NCBI GenBank assembly: GCA_023935145.1
Contig: CM043700.1
Coordinates: 143,058,828 to 143,122,827, forward strand
Direction of reading: 5' to 3'
Source of the DNA: Bretschneidera sinensis
Taxonomy: Eukaryota > Streptophyta > Magnoliopsida > Brassicales > Akaniaceae
Length of the DNA stretch: 64,000 bases
Shown: positions 23,288 to 35,467 of the stretch, piece after piece
Layout of the letters: each line of letters starts with the position of its first letter
Position numbering within the stretch: the stretch's first letter is position 1
Translations under genes and position numbers: made by a program
The notes under the pieces: generated by a model
Told to the model about the DNA's origin: nothing
What the model saw: the letters and a program-made list of their open reading frames with translations, nothing else
Databases searched by the model: none

Positions 23288-24926
23288 GGTAGGATCATCA
23301 GTTTTGGGAACTTAATGTGAATTAATGAATCATGAACTAAAGTAGTAGTTTGGTTGGGGTTCGGTGGTATCGCAGTTAGGCATTCAAAAGGATTCTAGTT
23401 TCTAATTACTCCTACAATCTAGAGTTATATATCATTTATTAATCACTTTCCTAATTCCTCCCTTTTTTAAAAAAGAAATTAAAAGAATTCGTACAGTTAC
23501 TCGGTCCTCCTATTATTCTGGTTGATACAATGACTGGTGAGATAATGGCGAGAGATGGGACTCTCTTGTTTGGATCTTAAACAGAAGCCGGAATCTTATC
23601 CAACTTAAAAGATATTCCGGGTCAAATTAATAAATTATATATTAAGCTTACAAACAAAATGTCATTTAATGATGCAGAAATACAAAAATTAGAAAAGATA
23701 ATAGTTTTTATTGATGGTCTTTTTTTGGCAAATTTTTTGATTGTATGCTAATCGTACATTAAAAAAAAATCACTTTTTTTTTGGATGATCGAGATGCAAA
23801 TTACAAGAAGTACACTCAAGAATTTTACCTTTTGTGGTTATGGTCATCACGATGGAGTTGAGTAAACTAATTTTAAAAAATGACGAAAATGGAATGAGAA
23901 AATCAAAATTCCTTTTCTCACAACTTTCGTATTGACATTTTAACTTTTTCGGTGCGAAAAAATAGCAAGAACTTCCAAAACGCCTTTACGGCGCGTTAAA
24001 CAAACCAGCACCAGACCAAGTCAATTCCTTTTGAAAACCCAAACTGTGTCGTTTTCCACCAGTCGTACGGACACCAGAATAGTGGGCCAGTGTTCCAAGC
24101 TTAAGTCGTTCCTTCCGTTATCGCTTTTCGTTTGATTATATGCGAATCGAGTGTTACCACTGCCTCAACTCAATAAACCAAATAAATCTAGGTACCTAAA
24201 CAAGTTACCAAGTAGCAGTCATGATAATTATACTTTCTATCTTTGGTTTCATTAAAAGATATACCACAACAGAAAACTATTAGAATGATTAAAACTCAGC
24301 TCTCTTTGTCAAGAATGCTTGGCATTCAATCCTCCAGCTACAATAAAAGGAAATAAAGGTGTGGGTTTCAATCCCTGCTCTTTGAGCAATAATTTTGATG
24401 GTGAGATTTAATCTCTCCTCACTGCACCAAAGTTAAATGGATTTTGGACGATGACTTCGATGATCACATAACGTTACAGTGACACCACCATTCGACTAAA
24501 CATTTTTTTTACTACCAAGAAAATGATATCGCCCTCTCTGAACGTTGTTCTTCCTCACGAACCAGTCCAGCACAACTTCGATAATGGTGAATTATCAACA
24601 CAATACAATACAATAAATAATGTGGAAGGAGAAGTAGTATTTTTAGATCACCAAGTGGATTCCTCCGAGATACATCAGACTGATCCCAGTGACTCACCTC
24701 GCACAGTGTATCATGTATTCACTCCCTTATGAGCTGATCTCCATACGCCAGTCTCAGTTTACAGTGTTCCTGCCATTCCATGCAATTCATGCAAAATCCC
24801 AAGCCTTCTCAATTACAAGCAAAAATCTTAAATTAATACCTCAAGCAATTATTATGTGACATCTTTGGAATATATCAATCTTGAGCTCTAGATCGATAAG
24901 TCATTTTCGAATCAAAAGCTGACAAA
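23288..24926. other. Upstream of OPT copy B: deletion joint and copy-B-only DNA
   Basis: At 23311 the OPT exon-1 homology breaks and resumes with sequence matching 7748 onwards. From about 23695 to 24926 there is 1.2 kb with no match in copy A, where the sequence runs directly from attaga to aaatcatcat. No terminal inverted repeats or target duplication were seen, so it could be an insertion in B or a deletion from A. A 69-codon open frame (24523-24732, ending DPSDSPRTVYHVFTPL) lies within it. No domain was recognised. Confidence 0.45.
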
Positions 24927-26281
24927 TCATCATTTTCTGGACCCCGCAACTTCTTTATTTTACTTCTCAAACTAATAATGATGGGGGAGTGGGGGAAGAA
25001 TAAATTCTTGTACTATTTAGATCATAAGAATTACGTTGTGTTTAAGCTGAATCTCGTGCATGGTACCAGTAACATGCTATTCTATTTATTGTAGCCAAAA
25101 GCAGGTTAGAAGCCGATTCAATTGTTACAGAACTCCGTATGTATCGTGTGAGCGCCACCTCAAGCTTTGCACTTATTAGAGCTTTGAGGAACAGTTTGAT
25201 TTTTGGCCAATGCATTTCAGCCTCCGCAAGTTAGGAACATTGATGGATTTTGGGAAAGCAAAAGCACCAGAACTTAAGAGAATTATCTGAAAGAGATCAT
25301 CCTTACCACTAGGAATATCACAATAACATGTTACTCTCTGCAACAATGCATACCATGGCATCCAACTCCATCAACGACAATAACATTGACTCAGGTTGGA
25401 ACAGGCAGGTTCAGCATTCACGATAGCATTTAAAATGATAACAATGTTTAGTAGGCACCAGGTCCTTACGTACTGCCATCTATGGATGAAGAAGTCTTAA
25501 TGATCAACTATTTCAGGTTTAGTACAAGAAAGTTCCAACATCCGAGTAAATTTTACCACTATTTGACCCATTGTTAACAAATACAATAAAGGGTAAAAAA
25601 CTGGCGACAACTACAGGCTCATGCCCTCAGTTTCTAAATTCACGCTATATCAAAATCTTTTCTCATATACAAGCACAAGAAGAGGAATGGGATTAGACTT
25701 TTGAAGGGTGCCGAAAACGGGGGAAGAAAACACTCAAAACTAGACCTACCAAAGACATTAAGGATTCAACTGCAAAAGGTAAGACCCATTAACTTCAATA
25801 GGTGGGATGGTACATGTTCTACACCATGGTTCAAATGCGAAAGGGAAAAATCATTTTAGGGAGTAATATATCTTCCTAACATCTTACTAGTATTGGGACC
25901 TAAGGTCCCTTCATTTTTGTTTCCTAATTGATGGGAAAAACCTCAAATACCCTTATTTTCTATAAACTTCACCAACACACCCGCCAAACGCAGCCCTCCA
26001 CAACCTAAAATCACCGTGAGAATATCTTTCCTCACCAATCAGTCACAACAAGCTTAATTGCACTTCCCAAGTGGAACCCACAAAAAATGCCTCCACTAAT
26101 CTCCACTCTCATTGGTTCTTTCACAACAATAATGTCACATCTTGTAACTCTTATCACCTTCATTGCATCAGTACTACATATTATTGAACCCATAGCTGTG
26201 ACAGAAGCTTCTTCTCTTCACTTCTCTCTCCCAGCAAGGAGAAAGGGGGGCTGCGGCAAGGGGGAGAGACTAGAGAGATAA
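24927..26281. other. Intergenic DNA shared with copy A
   Basis: Closely matches 8140-9495. Short open frames on both strands (for example 25176-25361 minus and 26087-26281 plus) have partial counterparts in copy A but no recognisable domains. No gene is called. Confidence 0.4.
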
Positions 26282-27074
26282 GAGGAGAGAGTGATAAGGT
26301 TAACCAGTGGTGGACGGAGGAGTCTGTTGCTTGAAACAAAGGGTATTTGAGACTTTTCCTGGAAACTGAAATGAAATACCCTTAGGTTCCAAAACTAATC
26401 AGATATTATGAAGATATATGACTCCCTAAAATGAAATTTTCCCAATGGAAAAGTTTTCAGGAAATTAAATCAGAAATCCATTGGGCAGAGGGATTGGCTA
26501 GGCATAAGATGAACTTAAGAAATTGATTAAATTGCATAATAAACTATTCTCTTCTATGCATGATACCTACTTACTGTAGTTCTATTGCTAATTACTAGTA
26601 TATATTTTAGAACACTTACTAATCCCAAAACACAAACAAAACAAAATTGCCTACAATATCTTCAACTAGAAATAAGTATAGCAGTATCTTGCAAAATGCA
26701 ATTAGTGAAATGCATCCGAATTTAAGACAGTCTGGAGATAAATAAAAGCAAATATTATTCGCAGCGCTCTAACAAAAGCACACACTCAATGTCTAGCAAT
26801 TCGCCCAGAACTACATAAAACACAATTTAAGTTCATCCTACGAAAAACACCAATTCAGAGACTTGTGTAATTCACGAAACCATGATGTCGTCGTATCGTC
26901 CCTCATTATCATAATCTCCCCAACTCACGCAAGTCCTACAGAGAAGTTTCGTTCCAGGATTTAGCGTGACTCATCGTCTTATAATGAAGTTTCTCAGGTA
27001 ACACCTAACGGCGATGAATAATAAAATGTCGAGCGGATAAAAAGTAAGCATCAATCACCTGAAAACCGCATAGC
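26282..27074. other. Region downstream of the RRM gene; no gene seen
   Basis: About 0.8 kb past the end of segmental copy B. It probably includes the 3' UTR of the minus-strand RNA-binding protein gene, whose stop codon is at 27075-27077. No open frame of note. Confidence 0.4.
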
Positions 27075-30000
27075 TCAACGTTTGCCCCGATGCCCGCCCC
27101 CTGACCTTGCACCAGGATAGCGAGCAAATTGCAACCTTAATTTGACCGAGTCGCGGTCATGCTCATCGAATTTATAACCTGCAAAATCGAGCTTTACTAT
27201 TTACGCTGCACAACTGACCACGCTTTGAACGGCGAATCAACGTCAATAGATAGATGTTATAAGTCGTATAATCATTACCTCAAGTACATTAATCAGAAAT
27301 TCACCTTAAAAACGTTCACTCGTTTTCATTGACATCTAATTTGCATACGTGGATCCACCACTCTCATTTCCTTAACCGATAATGGGCAACCAAAAGAGGA
27401 ATGGGAAAACAGGCTTGCCACCTTCCCAAGATAAGACTGGCTCACCAGGCATCTGGTTTATACCTAGTGAATACAATGAAGCAGGGGGAAACATCTGACC
27501 CTAAATGTTTGCCCTTGCGTTTTTTTCTCCTTATCCTCAGGTGGCTTACCAAAACAGAAACATAATAATCACTATCAAACAGACAATAAGACAGACCAGG
27601 CAAATACAAAAACAAAATGGAAAAGATTCTAGGATTGCATCCTCAAAGCCACCTAAAGGCTAAGAGGCAATTTCAATCTGTCCAACGAGCGTAAGAAAAT
27701 ATTTTCCGAGCCTAAAGAAACTCTAACCCAGTGACACTTGTGTGGTGCGCATCTCAAGCCCTTCTAACCAAAACTGTTCAGCTTTGGTTAGCATGCAACA
27801 TCAACATGACAGGGAAAAATGTGGGGGAGAGGTAAACAGATGAAGATACTGATGGCATCTGTACAAGAGCCCATATAAATTGTCAAGTACAAACATTCGG
27901 TTATGCCTCCTTAATGTGACCAGCCAATTAGATTGATTAAGCATAACTCAACAAGATACGCAGCCCAGTAAACCTTAAGTAATCCATGCAATATAGGTTG
28001 AGCATATTGGCACAAGAAGTAAGCCCACTCCATTTGTTTGTATATTCAGAAGCTGAATTATAGAGCTGAAAACAAGATTTTAGAAACTGTGCACCTTGAA
28101 ATTTCAAGATCAGATAACACGAATAAATACAGTATCCAATGCTGGACAAACAGAAAATATCCCCATGAAACATCCAACAGCACAATTGCAGAGTACAACG
28201 TATGGGCACAACCTTTTTTCCTCTTTTAACTGCCAAATCTTCAAGAGATCTACGCTTTTAAACTTACAAGAGTTTTGAGAAATTTCTAAAACGGATGAAT
28301 AATTCAAAAGCTATCAAAATGAAAACCTTGACGTTTTACTCATTTTCCAAGGGGAATATTTATATCTTCCTGTTTTGATACAATTGTTTCTGCTTAGATT
28401 TTAACCATATAGAGGTAGATTTGGCAAATCTATGCTTCTATCTTTCAGAACTCGGGACCTTTTTATCTTTAATTTTTTGGTAAGAATTGCACCTAGGACC
28501 TACCGCAACATCGTCCACCCCTTCATGATTTAAATTAATGCCCAAGGGGATCATATTTGAATTTCTTCCAAGGTTCAAGCTTTTGACTTTCCCTAAATAC
28601 AAGCACTAAACTCAAATGAACAAGCAGATGTATATCAATGACAAATGAGATTGTTGAGATTCTCTCCTTTTATCTAGAAACCATCCGAGCACTGCGTAAT
28701 AGTATGATGGGCCAAAGGATTAGGATCTGTAAAGTACTTCATGCCTTAATAATCTGGCACAACCGGGTGATACACCATAAATCTTGCTCTTGTGCATCTG
28801 TGAGTGAGTATCACACAGAGTAGAGATAAACAAGGTATACATGCTCCTTATTGATTATCATAGAAACTGCAAGCAGTAACCCACTCTCTTACGAAGATTC
28901 CTCACAAATTGACCTACCAATGTTTTCCTTCCCATTTTCATTCCTATTTCTTATTGTTCCAAATGAGAATTGAATTTTTTTCATCCGACCAGACCAAATG
29001 CTTTTAACACCATGCAAATATAACTTTCATCAAATAGTCACACTCATCAATACTTTAGATCAGAATCCATCACCCCCCCCCCCCCCCCCGGAAAAAAAAA
29101 AACACCATAAAAGAAAAGAAAAGAAAACAATTTACATGTATCTGTTTGTGGGTGTGTGTGTGTGTGTTCTCCACTAATGGCATGGCAATGGATATTCAAA
29201 AGAAGCAAAAATTTCATAGTGAAAAGATACATGGGACTATGATTTCCACAAGTTGAAGGAAAATGAATGTGCATGTCAAGCTCACCTTGTAAAGCATCCA
29301 TGGCAGTGGCTGCATGGGCAGGGCTTAGAAAATCAACGAAACAAAGGATCAGCGGTTCTCCACCAGGCTGCAAGAGTTGTGAATCCACAGAAGTACTAAA
29401 TATTGATTCTGCACTGTGGAAAAAAAGGAGGGGAAAGGCAAAAGAAGTTTAAACTTACGTGTCTTGATTCCTTACTAACAAGTCTCACTTCCTTGTAGCC
29501 AACAAAAGGACGAAAAATATCTTTGAACTCAAGTCAATGAACAAACTAAGAGATGGAATGTATAAGTATTTCAAGGATACAATATGGTAGCCAATAAAAG
29601 GATACGAGCTACTTCCCGTCGTGAACAATCAAAGGCTAAGCCCTCAACAAACAGGGTACTGCTCGCATCATGAGGAAGGGGAACCTCTGACCTTCCACCT
29701 CCAAGCCCCAAAGACCTATCTTTTACCACTGAATCCATGCTCCCAATACCCATCATACGTGGGTCATCTACAGGACGACTAGCCAATCCTCCAGCCATGG
29801 ATCTAGCAGACTGTCCCCCCACCATAGGACGAAATTTGCTGGAACATTATTGATTCATTAGCTCTAATGGCATAATAGTAGAAAGAGTAACAAGGTGGGA
29901 ATTGAGGATAAATACCCCACTGCGCAGGTATCGGTCATAGGATGCTCCAATGGAGTCACTATCTCTCATTCCACGGAGAGCTCCTCTATCATCATCACGG

Positions 30001-31658
30001 GAATAATAGCTGGGAGGCTCATGGCCACTGGAGAGATCTATGAGATGAAGCACATACTTCAGTAAAAAAGCCATTACATAAAAGAAGAAGAAAACTAGCA
30101 CAAATGATATACAGGCAGAAAAAAAATAGTACATAACGTAAATCAAACTGTTACATCAAAAAGATACTAATAGGAGAATATAACTCATCTTCTGAGTAAC
30201 TTTATCTATTGTTGTTCTCATAGAACATCTATTTTCATAACTTGCTATAAATTACCACATTGGTTATCGCTGAAGAATTGATCCTTAAGTGGTGAACAAT
30301 TCTGAGTTATAAGTAACATATAATGTGCTAATCCACAAAGGGTTAACAATTTTAAACAGCATCCCAAGACAAAGGACTCCTATGCCAAATTCATCCGTTC
30401 CCATGAAATTCTACAGAAAAAATGTTTCTAATTTATTCTCCAGTGCACACACAACATGCAAGCTAACTGAGAACTCACTTTGTGGGTACTAGTTTAAAAT
30501 CTTGAATAATGTAAAATGTAAAATTATACAACTTATCCAAAAAAGTACATTATAGGATCGATTTCACAAGCTGCAAAAATCTGCTAAATGTTTAGCAGCC
30601 TAAAAAAGTAACACTATATAATAACATCAAACATAAAAGCATATCTCATCTCCTAATGGAAACGTGTAGTAAAGAATCTTCCATTTAACCAAAAGAATGG
30701 ACAGAAAGAGATAATAAAAAGGCCCATAAACAGAAGCATCTATTTCTTTATGGACAACGTAAATTATCACTTGCTACTAGCCCATCATCATCTATGAATA
30801 CCAACTCTTACCGAATAATAGTTCCACAAAAATAACTAAGGAATTTTTACATTAAAAGCAACAACTATACAAGCTGACTCAAACTCCAAAACTGCACAAA
30901 GCCAAATGTTGGCCTTTCAACCAGAGAACAGCTAAGACCAGCCAACACATGGCCTTATATTAAATGGAGCCATTCACCTGTTCTTTAACCATAAGCCGAT
31001 AACAGAGATTCAACCACTTTCCAATATTCACAAGATTCATCAATTCCTATTATAGATACCAATAATTAAGATTAAAATATATGCTCACGCAACCAAGTTA
31101 ATTACAAGCCAAAAAGTCCAGTATTCCTTGAGATTATGATGCTCAAATTTCCTAAATGAACCCAGGCTATTAACATTTATCTTATGACATTTATGCCAGA
31201 ATCATCAAACAGAAAAGTGCACTAGCAACATACCAATCAATTGGTTACAATAATTTTCATGCTAAAGATATTGAACACAGTATTTGTAGATACTGAACAG
31301 CTTTTAGAATTTTAGATACGGAGTATATCATTTTTGATAAAATCCATTCATTTACCCAGGGGGAAAAAAGCTTTTAATAAAAACATTCAGCTCCGTTTAG
31401 TTGGTTATATAGTAAATCGTGACAAGGAAAGAGAATAAATAAAAATGAACGGAAAAGGCATGAAAAATCAAAGTCCAAGCATAAAACCCTAATTTAGGCC
31501 ACACGTAAGCAGAAACGAAATGCTTAATTAAGCATGAAAAATGAAAAAACGATACGTTATTTACCATATTCGGAGCGAGGGCGTTTTCCGACGAGAGAAT
31601 GAATCGCCGACGGTGGCGGTTGCCGTGAGTCCCCGTACCTCCAATAAGCATCCGCCAT
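27075..31658 (-). CDS. Single-RRM RNA-binding protein (NSR/RBPMS-like), one-base frameshift in exon 3
   Basis: Exons on the minus strand: 31658-31565 (MADAYWRYGDSRQPPPS...), 30037-29916, 29838-29606, 29520-29459, 29367-29286, 27178-27075. They match the plant nuclear-speckle/RBPMS-like family: a low-complexity N-terminus, then one RRM with RNP2 LFVEGL and RNP1-like LILCFVDF, a HIFRPFVGYKEVRLV linker and a basic C-terminus GGGHRGKR. Such proteins bind mRNA or noncoding RNA and affect splicing or RNA fate. The expected length is 231 residues. Exon 3 is 233 bases where phase on both sides needs 232: a run of six G (complement of 29815-29820) is one too long, or the GGGG at the exon-2 donor is. 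Read literally, translation stops soon after residue 80; the internal ATG at 29825 would restore only the RRM half. Intron 5 is 2.1 kb. This could be a true lesion or a homopolymer error. Confidence 0.82.
29073..29090. repeat. C18 homopolymer in intron 5 of the RRM gene
   Basis: Eighteen consecutive C, then GG and a run of A. On the transcribed RNA this reads as poly-G. It sits about 200 bases from exon 5. A (GT)n stretch is at 29151-29166. Confidence 0.95.
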
Positions 31659-33797
31659 GTAATAGTCTATAATAGAAAGAGAGAGTGAAGATGAAAAAGA
31701 AAAAACGAGGAGGTTCTTCTCTTAATATGTAGGGAAAAGCAAAAGAAAAGACAGGTGAACTCGTGAAGATAACAGCCCGTGAGATTCTTATATCTCGAGA
31801 GAGTTTAAAGTATAAGTGGAGATGTGCAGATCAGGTTTGCCAATGCTCCTGTTGTCTGCACTTTCTTTGGCTCTATTTTTCACATTCAGATTTTTTACTT
31901 GGTTAATTTCAATTTTGGTCCCTAAATTTTAGGACAGATAACAATTCAGTCTCAATATTTTAATTGTTTCAATCAATCCCTCGGATCTTTAAATGCTTCA
32001 ATGTAATATTTTTACTAATTTTGTTATAAAGCTAACTTAAATGATATTTTTATAATTAAATCAATAACATGTAAAAATCAATAAACTTAATTTTTCTTCT
32101 CTCCTTTTGCCCTAAATTTTTAATCTTTCTTATATCTCTTCATTTTTCTTTTTTTTCTTTGACAATATGATTTTGAATGCATGAATGTGCAGAACAAACC
32201 AAACCCCAATTATTAATTGGTATTTTTTGATAACTTTATTAATAATATCAGTACATATGTGAGGTTTAAAAAATAATGTTATCAATGAATTTGTCTAAAA
32301 TTATCAATTGATTTTTCCATCGGTCCAAAACCAATATTTTGAATCCAGGTTAAGGAATAATTTCTCATATGACTGACGTTAATGAATTAAGTTTATAATA
32401 TGGTTGTTTAATTTTATTTGATCTCTTAATTATTAAAAACCCTATTTTCTAAAAATGAATTTTGATTAAGTGCAATTTGATACTACTATAATAAAACTAT
32501 CTAATTGTAAGAACTTGTTCAAATAAGTTTTAATTAATGGTTCTTAGCTATGTTTAGTGGTTTTGGTATTAATTTCAATTAGTTCCAAAAAAAAAGTTAT
32601 AATTAGTGGCTTGTGTGTTTATATAAGAGCAATTTAATCATCTTAACATTTTCTTTATATATACAAGACACAATTAATTCGGTTCTTTCAATTTTAAAAG
32701 AAAACTTTAAATTCAATTTAAATCCATCTTAAATCACCGAGTATTTTCTTTTCTTTATTGTTTTCCCATATATCAAAGAAAAGCATTAATTTATATGAAA
32801 ATTCTTCTGCACGCTAAATGTTTTTAATATTGTTACGATGGTTGCTCTAGTCATATATAGTTTCTTATATAAAAAATCAAACCATGTATGACAACTGATA
32901 ATTATACATTTTTTAAATATAATATCTCAAATTCAAATTATTGTAATTGACTTAAATAAATTTAAAAATAAACAAGGGATTCACGTTGTTGTAATCATAA
33001 CAAATTATTTTTAAAATTTATCAAAACTTAATCAAATCAAATCAAATCAAACTACCTATTAATTGATTTTTTTAATTATTACTTAATAAAATTTAATATT
33101 GTTTGATTTAATTTAATTAAATTTTTGATAAATTAAAAAAAAACTCCAACTTAAATTGATTTTAAATTAAATTCAAATATCACCATACTCAATCTGGGAG
33201 AGGTTAGAATAGTGTCATGATAGTGACTTTAACAAAGACTTGAAAGGCTTAAATAGTCCATTGTTTACCAAAAAAATTTATATGCTTCCTTATTAAGTTT
33301 TCACCGTCATGTAAATGATGTCTGCCTTTAATTTAAAATTAAAATTTATTTTTTTAAATTGATAAACAAATTTAATAAATTAAATCAAATTATTTATTCA
33401 TTACTATTTAATTATTATTTAATAAAATTAATTAAAATTTAAAAAATAAACTCAAATTTAAAATTGATTTTAAGACAAAACCAACCAAAAGACCCCGCAT
33501 TTTCCCCTTTCCCTCAATTATTTTTGCTTTCAAGTATTTGGTTAGTCAACGTTTGAGACTGGCATATATATTCTCTACCTTACTTCGGTTGTTTCTTGTA
33601 TTTCGGAAGCAGATTTCAACCTTAGGATCATTATCTTTCATGTATAATGTTGAATAATCCTCTTTGATCCCCAATTCCTTTTATAATTTTAAGCATGCAA
33701 ATTGGTTTAAAATTTATTATAATTAGTGTTTTAAGCAATTAAATCGGTATATGTATTTTGATTCTTCATTTCTTTTGGTGTTTTGGTTATACAGTCA
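31659..33797. other. AT-rich intergenic DNA between the RRM gene and the Yippee cluster
   Basis: 31659-31850 is likely the 5' UTR and promoter of the minus-strand RRM gene (GA-rich, complement of tctctctttc). From about 32750 the DNA matches 43710 onwards and marks the start of Yippee unit A. The putative 5' UTR and leader intron of the Yippee gene occupy the last 250 bp. No other gene. Confidence 0.5.
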
Positions 33798-34273
33798 ATG
33801 GCGGAAATCAGTAAGCATCATTCCTCCTCCTACAGCTGCAGAAACTGCCAGAATCCCCTTGCCTATGGCGAAGATCTTCTCTCCACAGCTTTTCTGGTGA
33901 CTAATTAAGTCTACTTCCTCCTTTTTATTTATTTTTCCTCTCCCCAAATTTTGATCTGATGTGTGGTCTTTGTTGTTTCATTTTATTTTCTCTTACTGAT
34001 CACAAGATTTGACTGGTGGATTGGTTTTGTTAGGTGAAAACAGGGCCAGCGAAAACAGGGCCAGGCTATTTGTTCCTTCATGTAATGAACGTTGAGCTTG
34101 GGCCAGAGGAAGACAGGCAGCTTCTATCTGGTAAATTCAGCATAGCTGAAATCTATTGCAGCAAATGTGGTGAGATATTGGGCTGGAAATACGTCGAAGC
34201 TTATGAGGTAATGCAAAGGTACAAGGAAGGGAAGTTCATACTTGAGAAGTTGAAGATGATCGAGGAAAACTGA
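33798..34273 (+). CDS. Yippee-like protein, type 1, unit A
   Basis: Two exons, 33798-33896 and 34034-34273, give 112 residues. It has the Yippee fold signature: a first CxxC (SCRNC, residues 14-17), the middle block FLHVMNVELGP, a second CxxC (YCSKC), then LGWKYVEAYE and KEGKFILEK. The four Cys bind one zinc. Yippee proteins are small and highly conserved in eukaryotes, and their biochemical role is unclear. Compared with unit B, exon 2 starts with a 15-base in-frame tandem duplication (KTGPA-KTGPG), so the spacing between the Cys pairs is 57 instead of the family's usual 52. The start is the first ATG, after an intron-like atacag in the leader. Confidence 0.9.
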
Positions 34274-35276
34274 TATCTCACCACTATCATACATGATGCA
34301 AAAAGACAATATTAGATAAGGGTGCACTTATTTCAACTCTTTGTAAAAAAAAATTCGGTATTGAAAGGTTTTTTTTTATTATTTTTATTAACAAATGTTG
34401 TGAAATTAAATTTATCGGTGGTTGAAAAAAAGAAACTTCATAGATATGTTTGTTATTCTTACAATGTAATTTATCCAAAATATATGTTAAATACTTCAAT
34501 TTCGTTGTTAATACACATTTATATGCTATTTTGATTTTGAAATTGTCAACATATTCTTTTATGTGGTACTTTTATCATCAATTTTTTTTATCGGCGAAGC
34601 TTGGTTTGACAATTAGGTTTCTTTTTGTGAGAGGGTAATGTCTTAGCTTTTTAATCAAGTTGTAATGATACCAATAAATACAAATAGATCCAAAAAAATT
34701 ACTTTTGGAATGAAGTAAAGTAAAAACCATGGTTAACTTTTTTTTATTTGGGTGTTATAATTTTAACCAAATAAAATGAATGGAAAATAAAGTAATGTAA
34801 CGTTCGTTTGTTTGGATGGAGGATGAAAATGAAATTGAATGATTAAATTATAATAAAAAATTATAAATATTTTTAATGGTTTATTATAAAAAATTGAATA
34901 AAAATATTTTAAATCAAAATAAATAAATAAAAGATATGTTACCTTAAAAAAAACCTCAAAATTAAGAAAACTAAAAAAATAAAGTTACGAAAGTAACAAA
35001 AAGTTTTAGACCTTGTCAAAGTTACTTTATCTTTAACCAAGAAAGTTATTTTGAGTCACAAAGTAAAATGGTGAAGAAAATCCTCTCTCTCTCTCAACTT
35101 TGGAGTGTAGAAGACCCAGGTTAGTATTGGTAATCTATTGATTTTTCAGATTTTACAGCTCAGATCTATATCCATTCCCATTATAATATTTTTCACCCCA
35201 AAACTTTGAACTTTTCCTTGAAATAGGTTTCTTCGTTATTTTAATTTTATTTACTACGTTTAATTCTTATTTTAAG
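34274..35276. other. Intergenic DNA between the Yippee genes, unit A
   Basis: AT-rich and similar to 45336-46460 in unit B. Near 35075-35120 lies a probable untranslated first exon of the next Yippee gene (ctctctctctcaactttgg...gacccag followed by gttagtat). The upstream 190 bp seen in unit B (45975-46185, including ggggccctcactttaaatagtgacgg) are missing. Confidence 0.4.
35272..35276. repeat. Target-site duplication (Copia 2), left copy
   Basis: TTAAG, repeated exactly at 40120-40124 on the other side of the element. Confidence 0.9.
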
Positions 35277-35454
35277 TGTTAAAGATTTAAGAGAGGAAGT
35301 GAGACAATACAAAGAAGAGAATTGTATTGAATGATGTAATTTACTTACAAGTGAGCTATCCTATTTATAGGAGCCAATAAGAGAGTCAAAAATATACACA
35401 ACCAATGTGGGAATAAACTAACTAAGCAATAACTATGCTATACAAAATTTAACA
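35277..35454 (-). repeat. 3' LTR of Copia 2 (left on the plus strand)
   Basis: 178 bp, tgttaaagattt...aatttaaca. It has eight differences from the partner LTR, including two next to its inner end. Confidence 0.95.
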
Positions 35455-35467
35455 GCCCCCCTCAAAC

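Larger units (their letters stand above)
10721..26281. repeat. Tandem segmental duplication, copy B (MIR171 + Copia + OPT)
   Basis: This is the second direct copy of the segment at 46-9495. Its 15.56 kb equals the copy A length plus a 4.85-kb Copia insertion (13290-18139), about 1.2 kb of extra DNA (23695-24926) and a few small indels. It follows copy A after a 1.2-kb spacer. The Copia element interrupts sequence that is continuous in copy A at about 2480, so that insertion came after the duplication. Confidence 0.9.

Noticed and set aside
24355..24400. Box-B-like words (gggtttcaatccctg) suggesting a tRNA-derived SINE
   Set aside because: No box A at the right distance, no poly-A tail or target duplication seen.
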